Source: Deltaproteobacteria bacterium (GTDB lineage Bacteria; Desulfobacterota_B; Binatia; UBA9968). From it: a stretch of DNA of 7,529 nucleotides. Below the pieces are notes generated by a model. That model was not told the DNA's origin. It saw only the letters and a program-made list of their open reading frames with translations, and searched no databases. Both the position numbers and the translations under genes were made by a program. Positions 1 to 5,636 of the stretch are shown piece by piece. Location of the stretch: positions 1 to 7,529 of the forward strand of contig JACPSF010000441.1 of assembly GCA_016193385.1 (NCBI GenBank). Reading direction: 5' to 3'. Each line of letters starts with the position of its first letter. Positions within the stretch are counted from its first letter, which is position 1.

Positions 1-416
1 GTCTTGCCTTTGAGGTCTTCCGGCCGCTTGATGTCCTTGTGGACCATCACCGTGTAGGGAAGGACGTTCACCCAGGACGACACCAGGACGAAGGGAGACG
101 CCCCTTGCAGCGTCGCGGTGACAAAGGCCGCCGCCCCACACCCGGTACAGAGCTGCATACTCCCGCTAAGCATCGCCTGAACCGCATTCGCCGTGTTGGT
201 GGGGATAACGGTCACATCCAGGCCATGTTTGGCGTAGAGGTTCTCCTTCTTGGCGATGAAGAAGAAGCTCGCTCCCACAGTGATGCCGGCTTGACCCGCG
301 GTGATCTTAATGTTCTGAGCTACGACTTCTGACGACGCGAATGGAAACGAAAAAAGAGATAGGCAAACAGCCAGGATGGAAAGAGAAGAAAAGCGAGCCC
401 TTAACAGCGATTTCAT
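1..416 (-). CDS. ABC transporter substrate-binding protein, SsuA/TauA/NMT1-like (third tandem copy, 3' end cut by window edge)
   Basis: Periplasmic solute-binding protein of an ABC importer; only the first 138 residues are present because the gene runs off the left edge. The ATG at 416 is preceded by GGGAG eight to nine bases upstream. Residues 1-33 form a signal peptide: charged MKSLLRAR, then a hydrophobic core, with probable cleavage after VVA(33). The mature protein opens QNIKITAGQAG and continues with FFFIAKKENLYAKHGLDV (residues 51-68), the usual first lobe of the NMT1 family. It is clearly paralogous to the two genes transcribed ahead of it, resembling the middle copy at its N-terminus and the first copy around VMVHKDIKRPEDLKGK. 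Cysteines at 90 and 93 replace Thr/Ser and Ala/Ser of the paralogues. It lies 81 bp behind the preceding binding-protein gene, probably in the same operon. The ligand is unknown. Confidence 0.9.
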   Translation of the reverse strand, partial: MKSLLRARFSSLSILAVCLSLFSFPFASSEVVAQNIKITAGQAGITVGASFFFIAKKENLYAKHGLDVTVIPTNTANAVQAMLSGSMQLCTGCGAAAFVTATLQGASPFVLVSSWVNVLPYTVMVHKDIKRPEDLKGK

Positions 417-497
417 CGTGTGATCTCCCGGCACCAAAACCAGCGACCCTTTGCTTTGGATGCCCTCTGTTTTCTAGCACTGAATGCCGATGGATAG

Positions 498-1493
498 TTA
501 GTTAAAATATCCTTCCTTTACCAACTGGTCGACCAAACTCGGATCGATGAAAGAAGCAGGATCAGCCGTGGCGGCCTTGGGAGTCGCCTTTTTTATAGAG
601 TCCAAGGTCGTCCTGATGCTCTCCAGCGTAGGTCTGGGGTTGCGGTCTACCCACTTCAAATAAGCCTCGTAGGCGTACTCCGTATCCGCCCGATTGGCGC
701 CTAAAAATTCACTAAGATAAGAGACCGTCTTATCTTTTTGCTCGAAGTAGACTTTCATCGCGTCGCCAATCACCCGGAGAAAGCGCAGGACGGTGGCGCG
801 GTTACTCTGGAGATAAGACTTCAGCACCCATTCGCCGTTTTGCTGCCACCCGATCCCCATATCCGGCAGCGAAAGGAGCGTGTGAAATCCGCGTTTCTCT
901 CCGATTCGGTCATAAGGGGGCGGCAGAAGGGAAAACTGAACCTCTCCCTTCTCGAGCTGGGCCATCACGTTCGCCCAATCCGGCCGAGGCTGCTGGATTA
1001 ACCTCACATCCTTTTCTGGATCGAGCCCCGCTTTGACTAGGGCGAAGCGCAGGCCAAAATCAGGACCAGATCCAAAGGTGCTCCCTACCTGGCCCGTTCT
1101 GCCTCGCAAATCTTGCAGTTTTGCGATTTCCTTTCGCGCGACCAATTTATAAGGCAACACATTGACCCAGGACGACACTAAAACCAAAGGGGGAGACCCT
1201 TCCAAAACGGCTGTGACAAAAGCGGCCCCCGCAGCGCCCGTTGTGATCTGCATGCTGCCCCCAAGCATGGCCTGCAGGGCACCAGAAGCGGAGGTGGCTA
1301 TGATATTTGTATCGAGTCCATGCTTGGCATAAAGATTTTCCTTTCGCGCAATGAAAAAGAGACTTGTGCCGGGATTGATACCGGCTTGACCCGCGGTGAT
1401 CTTAACGTTCTGAGCCGCGACCTCCGAGAATACCAACGAAAACAAAGAAAGGAAAATGGCAAAGATGGAAAGAGAAAAAGCGCGGACTTTCAT
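498..1493 (-). CDS. ABC transporter substrate-binding protein, SsuA/TauA/NMT1-like (second tandem copy)
   Basis: Complete 331-aa periplasmic binding protein, a typical length for the NMT1/SsuA group. Residues 1-27 are a signal peptide ending in VAA before QNVKITAGQAG; there is no lipobox cysteine, so a soluble periplasmic protein is expected. Recognisable segments are FFIARKENLYAKHGLD in the first lobe, the LGLDPEKDV-like turn (AGLDPEKDVRLIQ), and the C-terminal PKAATADPASFIDPSLVDQL. Its ATG overlaps the stop of the preceding paralogue in an ATGA arrangement, with GGGAGGG about ten bases upstream inside that gene, so translation is probably coupled. By eye it shares roughly two thirds of its residues with the preceding copy. 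Substrate cannot be read from the sequence: the family includes sulfonate, taurine, nitrate and thiamine-precursor binders. Confidence 0.95.
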   Translation of the reverse strand: MKVRAFSLSIFAIFLSLFSLVFSEVAAQNVKITAGQAGINPGTSLFFIARKENLYAKHGLDTNIIATSASGALQAMLGGSMQITTGAAGAAFVTAVLEGSPPLVLVSSWVNVLPYKLVARKEIAKLQDLRGRTGQVGSTFGSGPDFGLRFALVKAGLDPEKDVRLIQQPRPDWANVMAQLEKGEVQFSLLPPPYDRIGEKRGFHTLLSLPDMGIGWQQNGEWVLKSYLQSNRATVLRFLRVIGDAMKVYFEQKDKTVSYLSEFLGANRADTEYAYEAYLKWVDRNPRPTLESIRTTLDSIKKATPKAATADPASFIDPSLVDQLVKEGYFN

Positions 1494-2503
1494 TTAAAAT
1501 ATCCCTCCCTCACCAGTTGGTCGACTAAACTCGTATCGATGAAGGAAGCAGGATCCGCCGTGGCGGCCTTGGGAGTCTTTTTCTTGATCGCGTCAAACGT
1601 GGTCTGAATCCCTTCTATCTTCGGTTTCGGCGTCCGGTCCCCCCATTTTTTGAAGGCCTCATAGGCGTACTCGATGTCCTCGCGGTTGCTGCCGAGAAAT
1701 TCCATGAGATAGGTGATCGTCTTCTCCTTCTGCTCGTAGTAAAACTTCAAGGCGTCGGCGGTCGCTCTGACGAAGCGAACCACGGTGTCCCGGTTTTTTT
1801 GGAGGTATGCCCGCTGCACCCACTCGCCGTTGTTCTGCCAGGCAATACCCAACTCCGGGAGGGAGATGAGTGGGTGGAAGCCACGCTTCTGCGCGATTCG
1901 ATCGAAAGGCGGGGGGAGCGGCCCGAACTGAACGTCCCCTCTTTCCAGCTGAGCCACGATGTTCGCCGTATCCGGCCGGGGGAGCTGAACCAGCTTCACA
2001 TCCTTCTCGGGATCGAGCCCCAGTTTCGCCAGAGCAAATCTCAGAGCGGTGTCCGGGATCGTGCCAAACGGCGCGCCAACCTGTCCGGTCTTCCCTTTCA
2101 GATCTTCAGGTCGTTTGATGTCCTTGTGGACCATGACCGTATAGGGGAACACGTTGATCCACGAGCATACCAGGACAAAGGGCGGCGCCCCTTCCAGCGT
2201 CGCGGTGGCGAAGGCCGCGGACCCTGAGCCCGTAGAAAGCTGCATGCTGCCGCCGAGCATAGCCTGCACCGCATTCGCCGTGCTCGTCGGGATGATGTTC
2301 ACATCCAGACCGTGCTTGGCGTATAGGTTCTCCTTTTGGGCGATGAAAAAGAGGCTCGTTCCCGGGTTGGTCCCCGTCTGCCCCACGGTCATCTTGACGT
2401 TCTGAGCGGATAGATCCGACGGCCAGAGCGCAACCGAGAGCCCATGTAACAAGAGAACCGATATCGATAGAAGAAGATATTTGAACCTTCCTGAGTGTTT
2501 CAT
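1490..2503 (-). CDS. ABC transporter substrate-binding protein, SsuA/TauA/NMT1-like (first tandem copy)
   Basis: Periplasmic solute-binding protein of 337 aa, first of three paralogues behind the permease gene. The frame is open to 2563, but the ATG at 2503 is preferred: AGGAGGT (complement of 2510-2516) lies at ideal distance, and translation from there gives a clean signal peptide, MKHSGRFKYLL plus a hydrophobic core, with cleavage after LSA(33). The longer form would place 20 polar residues before it. Conserved segments include FFIAQKENLYAKHGLDV, LGLDPEKDVKLVQ and the C-terminal KTPKAATADPASFID. It starts 38 bp after the permease stop and ends in an ATGA overlap with the next copy, so the permease and binding proteins form one operon. 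It would deliver ligand to the neighbouring permease; the ligand is unknown. Confidence 0.95.
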   Translation of the reverse strand: MKHSGRFKYLLLSISVLLLHGLSVALWPSDLSAQNVKMTVGQTGTNPGTSLFFIAQKENLYAKHGLDVNIIPTSTANAVQAMLGGSMQLSTGSGSAAFATATLEGAPPFVLVCSWINVFPYTVMVHKDIKRPEDLKGKTGQVGAPFGTIPDTALRFALAKLGLDPEKDVKLVQLPRPDTANIVAQLERGDVQFGPLPPPFDRIAQKRGFHPLISLPELGIAWQNNGEWVQRAYLQKNRDTVVRFVRATADALKFYYEQKEKTITYLMEFLGSNREDIEYAYEAFKKWGDRTPKPKIEGIQTTFDAIKKKTPKAATADPASFIDTSLVDQLVREGYFK

Positions 2504-2509
2504 CGGGTT

Positions 2510-2516
2510 ACCTCCT
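2510..2516 (-). promoter_or_regulatory. Strong Shine-Dalgarno AGGAGGT deciding the start of the first binding-protein gene
   Basis: On the minus strand AGGAGGT is followed by AACCCG and ATG at 2503. The near-perfect match and six-base spacing favour this start over the in-frame ATG at 2563. Confidence 0.85.
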
Positions 2517-2541
2517 GCATGGATTGAGGCGTCCTGTTGGG

Positions 2542-3435
2542 CTATGACTTCTGCGGCTTCCAAGTCTCCAAACGCCTCTCAACGACCTTGAGCAGCTCGG
2601 TCAGGCCCGCCCCCAATCCGGCGATGATGACGATGGGAACGAACATGGCCGCGATCTGAAAGCGCTGGGCCGCCAGCGAGCTCAAGTACCCGAGTCCCAT
2701 CGCGGCCCCATACTGCTCGGCCACCACGATATAAACCAAAGCTCGCCCGAGGGCCACCCGCATGCCCGCCACGATGTAGGGCAAAGAACCGGGCATGGAG
2801 ACCTTTAAAAAAATGGTGGCGTCGCTCGCGCCAAAGGAGCGGGACATCTTGATCAGGTTGGCGTCGGTGTTGGCGATTCCGACCATCGTGTTGATCAAAA
2901 CGGGGAACACCCCCGCCAGAAAGGTCATAATAATCTTCGAAACCGCGCCGAGGCCAAAAAGCATGATGATGAGGGGCAAAAGAGCGATGAGAGGCGTGGC
3001 ATAAACTCCTGACAAGAGAGGATCGAGCGTCTTGCTCACCCCCTTGTACCAGCCCATCGGAATGCCGGCGAGCACCCCGATCACCACGGACACGGCGAAG
3101 CCGACGGAGAAGTTCGTCAGGCTGAAAATCATGTGCTCCCAAATGTCCCCGCTGGCGAAGAGTTCGATCCCTTTGGCAATGATCTCGGTAAACGGAGGAA
3201 AATAAAACGGATTCAGAATATGCGTCCGGCTGGCAATCTCCCAGGCCAGGAAAAAGAGAAAAATGCCCAGGAGACCTAAACTCTTATCCGCAAGAACGTA
3301 GAAGCGAGATCCAAGCAGGCGCTCAAGCGGGAGCCGTTCCCCTCCAGACCGTCCGGAAGCGACCGGAATTAAGGTCTCGCCCTCTTTTGAAGCAGCCCCC
3401 TTTGATGTTAGGTGCGGTTGCGGTTCAAGATCCAT
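2542..3435 (-). CDS. ABC transporter permease, SsuC/TauC-like (BPD_transp_1 family)
   Basis: Inner-membrane permease of 297 aa that would form the channel of a sulfonate/nitrate/taurine-type ABC importer. A polar cytoplasmic N-terminus of about 45 residues is followed by about six membrane helices, roughly at 51-68, 108-128, 145-163, 166-187, 222-240 and 262-282. The cytoplasmic coupling loop (EAA-type, which docks on the ATPase) is visible at about 198-230: SRSFGASDATIFLKVSMPG, then SLPYIVAGMRVALGRA, with the expected G and LP spacing. Length and layout fit the family. The ATG at 3435 has a G-rich stretch, AGGGGGG, about 11 bases upstream, a rather long spacing. It heads the operon with three binding proteins behind it. 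No ATP-binding subunit (SsuB/TauB type) is encoded in the window. Close relatives differ widely in substrate, so no gene symbol is given. Confidence 0.95.
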   Translation of the reverse strand: MDLEPQPHLTSKGAASKEGETLIPVASGRSGGERLPLERLLGSRFYVLADKSLGLLGIFLFFLAWEIASRTHILNPFYFPPFTEIIAKGIELFASGDIWEHMIFSLTNFSVGFAVSVVIGVLAGIPMGWYKGVSKTLDPLLSGVYATPLIALLPLIIMLFGLGAVSKIIMTFLAGVFPVLINTMVGIANTDANLIKMSRSFGASDATIFLKVSMPGSLPYIVAGMRVALGRALVYIVVAEQYGAAMGLGYLSSLAAQRFQIAAMFVPIVIIAGLGAGLTELLKVVERRLETWKPQKS

Positions 3436-3537
3436 TCTTTGCGCAGCCCCCCTGAAGCTGCCGCAGGTTTCGCCTGTTTGGATGGGCTGTTACCCGATCC
3501 GTTGCCGGTCGACTCTCATAGCCCGTGGAGTTCAAGA

Positions 3538-3566
3538 TTCTTATGCCGTTCCCGACGGGCTGTCAA
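3538..3566 (-). promoter_or_regulatory. Candidate sigma-70 promoter for the permease/binding-protein operon
   Basis: In the 158-bp gap between the half-size permease and the ABC permease, the minus strand carries a perfect TTGACA (complement of 3561-3566), a 17-bp spacer, and TAAGAA (complement of 3538-3543). The -10 box is poor (3 of 6). A start near 3531 would give a leader of about 96 nt before the ATG at 3435. ACGGGC and GCCCGT, 15 bases apart at 3555-3581, could pair and overlap the -35 box. The gap holds no other gene candidate. Confidence 0.45.
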
Positions 3567-3593
3567 GCGTCGTGTGCCCGTTGAGGTCTGCTC

Positions 3594-4094
3594 TCAGAAT
3601 TCCAGCTTGCTCCACAGCAACTCCGAGAGCCAGCCGGCGAGCAAAGGGAAAAGCATGCTTACGACGACTCGCACCCCCACGACCCGAGGCCCCAAGAAGG
3701 GAAGTTCCCACATGATAATGCGCTGAAAGCCCATAAGGGACCATGCCGTCAGATACGAAACTAAGGGACCAATGCCGATCCCCAGCTTATAAAGCGACGC
3801 GATGATGGGGAAATGCATCATGGGACCGCCCGGGGTTAGGGTTCCCATGACCATACCAATGCCGATTCCCTTTATCCCGGACCCTCTACCCATCCAGCTC
3901 GCGATAACCTCTGGAGGGACGATCGCTTGGATGAGCCCGGCGATCACGAACGCCGCCACCATTCTGGGTGCGATTTCCAGGATGAGAGCTACGGTGGCCT
4001 TAAGCCCTCTTCCGGCCGCTTCCGGAACTTTCAGGTAGACTACCACCAGAAGGACCACGGCGACCAAAAGCATGATGAGCGTAGAGATGTCCAT
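3594..4094 (-). CDS. Half-size permease resembling the ArsP_1/COG0701 predicted permeases
   Basis: Integral membrane protein of 166 aa with about five hydrophobic helices, roughly at 4-21, 42-60, 73-97, 107-124 and 137-158. The signature MGTLTPGGPMMHFPI lies at residues 83-97, in the third helix, and resembles the conserved PGGP/FPI-type core of the COG0701 (ArsP_1, DUF318) predicted permeases. Full family members have about 300-350 aa in two repeats; this is about one half, so it may dimerise or pair with another half encoded elsewhere. The start at 4094 is chosen because AAGGAG (complement of 4099-4104) lies four to five bases upstream. The upstream ATG at 4136 would add MFPRRKARIFLRRS and has only a weak ribosome site. 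It has no arsenic-resistance neighbours, so an arsenical substrate should not be assumed. Family assignment is from memory of the motif. Confidence 0.8.
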   Translation of the reverse strand: MDISTLIMLLVAVVLLVVVYLKVPEAAGRGLKATVALILEIAPRMVAAFVIAGLIQAIVPPEVIASWMGRGSGIKGIGIGMVMGTLTPGGPMMHFPIIASLYKLGIGIGPLVSYLTAWSLMGFQRIIMWELPFLGPRVVGVRVVVSMLFPLLAGWLSELLWSKLEF

Positions 4095-4098
4095 AGAT

Positions 4099-4104
4099 CT
4101 CCTT
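4099..4104 (-). promoter_or_regulatory. Shine-Dalgarno AAGGAG deciding the start of the half-size permease
   Basis: AAGGAG-ATCT-ATG on the minus strand sets the start at 4094 rather than the in-frame ATG at 4136, which has no comparable site. Confidence 0.75.
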
Positions 4105-4150
4105 AAAAAGATTCGTGCTTTTCGTCTGGGAAACATGACGTCACGCCGAA

Positions 4151-4175
4151 TCAGGCAGGGCTCATGGGTGCCTGA
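4151..4175 (-). other. Hairpin in the leader of the half-size permease gene
   Basis: TCAGGC (4151-4156) and GCCTGA (4170-4175) are perfect inverted arms with a 13-base loop. It stands 57 bp ahead of the chosen start, downstream of a T-rich stretch on the minus strand (about 4178-4198). No T-tract follows on the minus strand, so it is not a standard terminator there. It may be a leader structure or chance. Confidence 0.3.
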
Positions 4176-4177
4176 AT

Positions 4178-4225
4178 GAAAAAAATCAAAAAGAGATTCT
4201 TCAAGACCGAGTCCTCAATCTCGGT
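4178..4225 (-). terminator. Weak terminator-like stem followed by a T-rich tract after the 388-aa gene
   Basis: Twenty-one bases beyond the stop of the 388-aa gene, the minus strand forms ACCGAG / CTCGGT (4225-4220 and 4211-4206) with an 8-base loop. A T-rich tract with runs of five and seven T follows, beginning about a dozen bases later. Because the T-tract is not adjacent to the stem, intrinsic termination is only possible, not strong. Confidence 0.3.
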
Positions 4226-4246
4226 AAATCCGACCGGTGTCGAAGG

Positions 4247-5413
4247 CTACGGCTTGATGATCAGCGAGGGTTCGTCCTTTTCCTTCGCCTTCGATTGCCT
4301 GCGATAAAAGGCCAGGCTTTTCTGGACCAAGCCGGTGAGAAAGGAGATGTCCAAACCTCCCGGATTCCCTTCGGCAAATTGGAGACCGACGGCCAAAGCC
4401 AGCTTGGCCTGCTCCGCCCGCTGAGTCTCTATCAGATAAAGCGCCATATCCTCCATTCTCCTTTGAAGGATCTTCCCCTTCTCCGCTGTAAAGAGCTCCT
4501 TTACGGCATCCCGGATGATGCCCGCAAGGCGATCCTCTTGCTGCAGTGGATTGAGCACCAGGCGGCTTTCTTGGGCCCGCTCTACCTCCTCCAGAAAAGC
4601 TCTCATCCAATCCTCATCCAGAACCCACAGGCGAAACTCGGCTTCCTCAAGCAGACGTCGGGAGAGCTCGCGCCACGCGCCGGACCGCAGCCCCTCCGGG
4701 CTAAGACGGGAATATATCGGATGAGCAGAAGGCTTGGCCATGCCCGACGTGAAAAGCTCGCGCAACGATGGAAACTGCTCGATGCCGCGGCGCCCCAGAG
4801 TCTTGGCCGTCTCGTATGCCTCGCAAAGTAATCGATCTCCGTATTCCCACGGGATCGGGATCATGGTGACGCCGTGCTTGTCGCGAATCTCCTGAGCCAT
4901 CCGACGCAACTCCTTGCGCCGAACAAGCGCCCCGCCGACTCGAACCAATCCTTCCCGGTCACTGACCATTGCCTGGAGCAACTGAATCCCGCTTCCCGCC
5001 TGGGGTTTGGCTAACCAGACGAGCCGGCCGCCGGCAGTGTCCACCGAAGAGAGATAGCCCTCAATCTCGGGTCCGAGTCTGAAAATCGGCTCCGAGCGAA
5101 GAGATCGTTCTGCTCCGGATAGGGGCGCGCCGATACCCTTTTGCGCCAATTTGAATAGGGAGCGGCGGATCTCTTTCTTGAGCTGTTTGTCACTCGCGCC
5201 CTCTTCCAGAGATGCCAGAAGTGCGCCCACGGAAGGATCCAGAATGCGGCCCAGAAGAAACACGATGGCCAAATCAGTCTCCCGCTTCTTGCCGAGGTAA
5301 GACTTCAAGATGTTGACCAGAGCCGGGGAGCGCTCATCGACTTTCACTCCCTGCTCGCGGAGCTCTTCGAGACCCCTTTGTACCTCCTCTTCCACTATTT
5401 TCCTTTTCGTCAA
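4247..5413 (-). CDS. Hypothetical soluble helical protein, 388 aa, function not recognised
   Basis: The family was not recognised. The protein is charged, lacks a signal peptide or membrane helices, and looks almost wholly alpha-helical. Residues 1-25 are a Glu/Arg-rich amphipathic helix. Residues 45-92 read like a HEAT-type helix pair (DLAIVFLLGRILDP, then SDKQLKKEIRRSLFKLAQKG). Residues 127-165 contain a more strand-like stretch (GGRLVWLAKPQAGSGIQLL, then REGLVRVGGALV). Residues 185-205 contain IPIPWEYGDRLLCEAYETAK. Residues 315-370 form another helical hairpin ending FLTGLVQKSLAFYRR. The start is TTG at 5413, supported by GGAGGAGAGG (complement of 5415-5424) just upstream; no in-frame ATG is near. 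It lies between the MITE-like element and the half-size permease and shows no frameshift. The ordered, internally coherent sequence suggests a real conserved protein, probably a scaffold or interaction protein. Confidence 0.8.
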   Translation of the reverse strand: MTKRKIVEEEVQRGLEELREQGVKVDERSPALVNILKSYLGKKRETDLAIVFLLGRILDPSVGALLASLEEGASDKQLKKEIRRSLFKLAQKGIGAPLSGAERSLRSEPIFRLGPEIEGYLSSVDTAGGRLVWLAKPQAGSGIQLLQAMVSDREGLVRVGGALVRRKELRRMAQEIRDKHGVTMIPIPWEYGDRLLCEAYETAKTLGRRGIEQFPSLRELFTSGMAKPSAHPIYSRLSPEGLRSGAWRELSRRLLEEAEFRLWVLDEDWMRAFLEEVERAQESRLVLNPLQQEDRLAGIIRDAVKELFTAEKGKILQRRMEDMALYLIETQRAEQAKLALAVGLQFAEGNPGGLDISFLTGLVQKSLAFYRRQSKAKEKDEPSLIIKP

Positions 5414-5414
5414 A

Positions 5415-5424
5415 CCTCTCCTCC
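5415..5424 (-). promoter_or_regulatory. Shine-Dalgarno GGAGGAGAGG supporting a TTG start
   Basis: A strong purine-rich site ends one base before TTG at 5413, and its GGAGG core is six bases away. This is the main evidence for a TTG start of the 388-aa gene. Confidence 0.75.
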
Positions 5425-5507
5425 AAGAGGAAACCCGATACGCTCAATCTCCCGCTAGTGTGGTGTTTCCTAAAGCCGTTAACAAATTCGACGGCCGACG
5501 GCGGCTG

Positions 5508-5534
5508 AAATCCCCCTTTGACAAAGGGGGATTT
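5508..5534. repeat. Perfect 13-bp inverted repeat inside the MITE-like element
   Basis: AAATCCCCCTTTG (5508-5520) is mirrored exactly by CAAAGGGGGATTT (5522-5534) around a single central A. In RNA of either strand it would fold into a very stable hairpin. Such AAATCCCCC palindromes are, from general knowledge, common intergenic repeats in several environmental lineages. Confidence 0.85.
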
Positions 5535-5564
5535 GGTTTGCCAACGCCTCGAAATCCCCCCTGT

Positions 5565-5585
5565 CCCCCCTTTTACAAAGGGGGG
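5565..5585. repeat. Second G/C-tract hairpin inside the MITE-like element
   Basis: CCCCCCTTT (5565-5573), loop TAC, AAAGGGGGG (5577-5585): nine perfect base pairs. It is preceded by GAAATCCCCCC at 5551-5561, a second copy of the left arm of the first hairpin (5507-5516). In deacetylase transcripts it would be the first strong stem after the stop and may act as a transcript end or 3' stabiliser, although no T-run follows. Confidence 0.8.
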
Positions 5586-5636
5586 AAGTACAGGGAACAG
5601 ACACTGAAATAGTCAACGAACTTCTATTACACGACA

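Noticed and set aside
1799..2227. 142-aa plus-strand open frame, and similar frames at 39-332 and 1320-1607
   Set aside because: They are antisense to the three binding-protein genes. Their resemblance to one another only reflects the paralogy of the real genes.
2504..2563. Longer N-terminus (20 extra residues) for the first binding protein
   Set aside because: It would bury the signal peptide behind a polar stretch; the ATG at 2503 has the ideal AGGAGGT site.
2579..3142. 187-aa minus-strand frame inside the ABC permease gene
   Set aside because: His/Arg/Gly-rich out-of-frame translation of the permease; the permease frame has the expected helices and coupling loop.
4136..4143. TGACGTCA palindrome ahead of the half-size permease
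   Set aside because: An 8-bp palindrome is expected by chance and is not near a convincing promoter.
5507..5585. Repeated GAAATCCCCC units as a possible CRISPR array
   Set aside because: Only two copies, each part of a hairpin, without regular spacers or cas genes; better explained as the interior of a MITE-like element.
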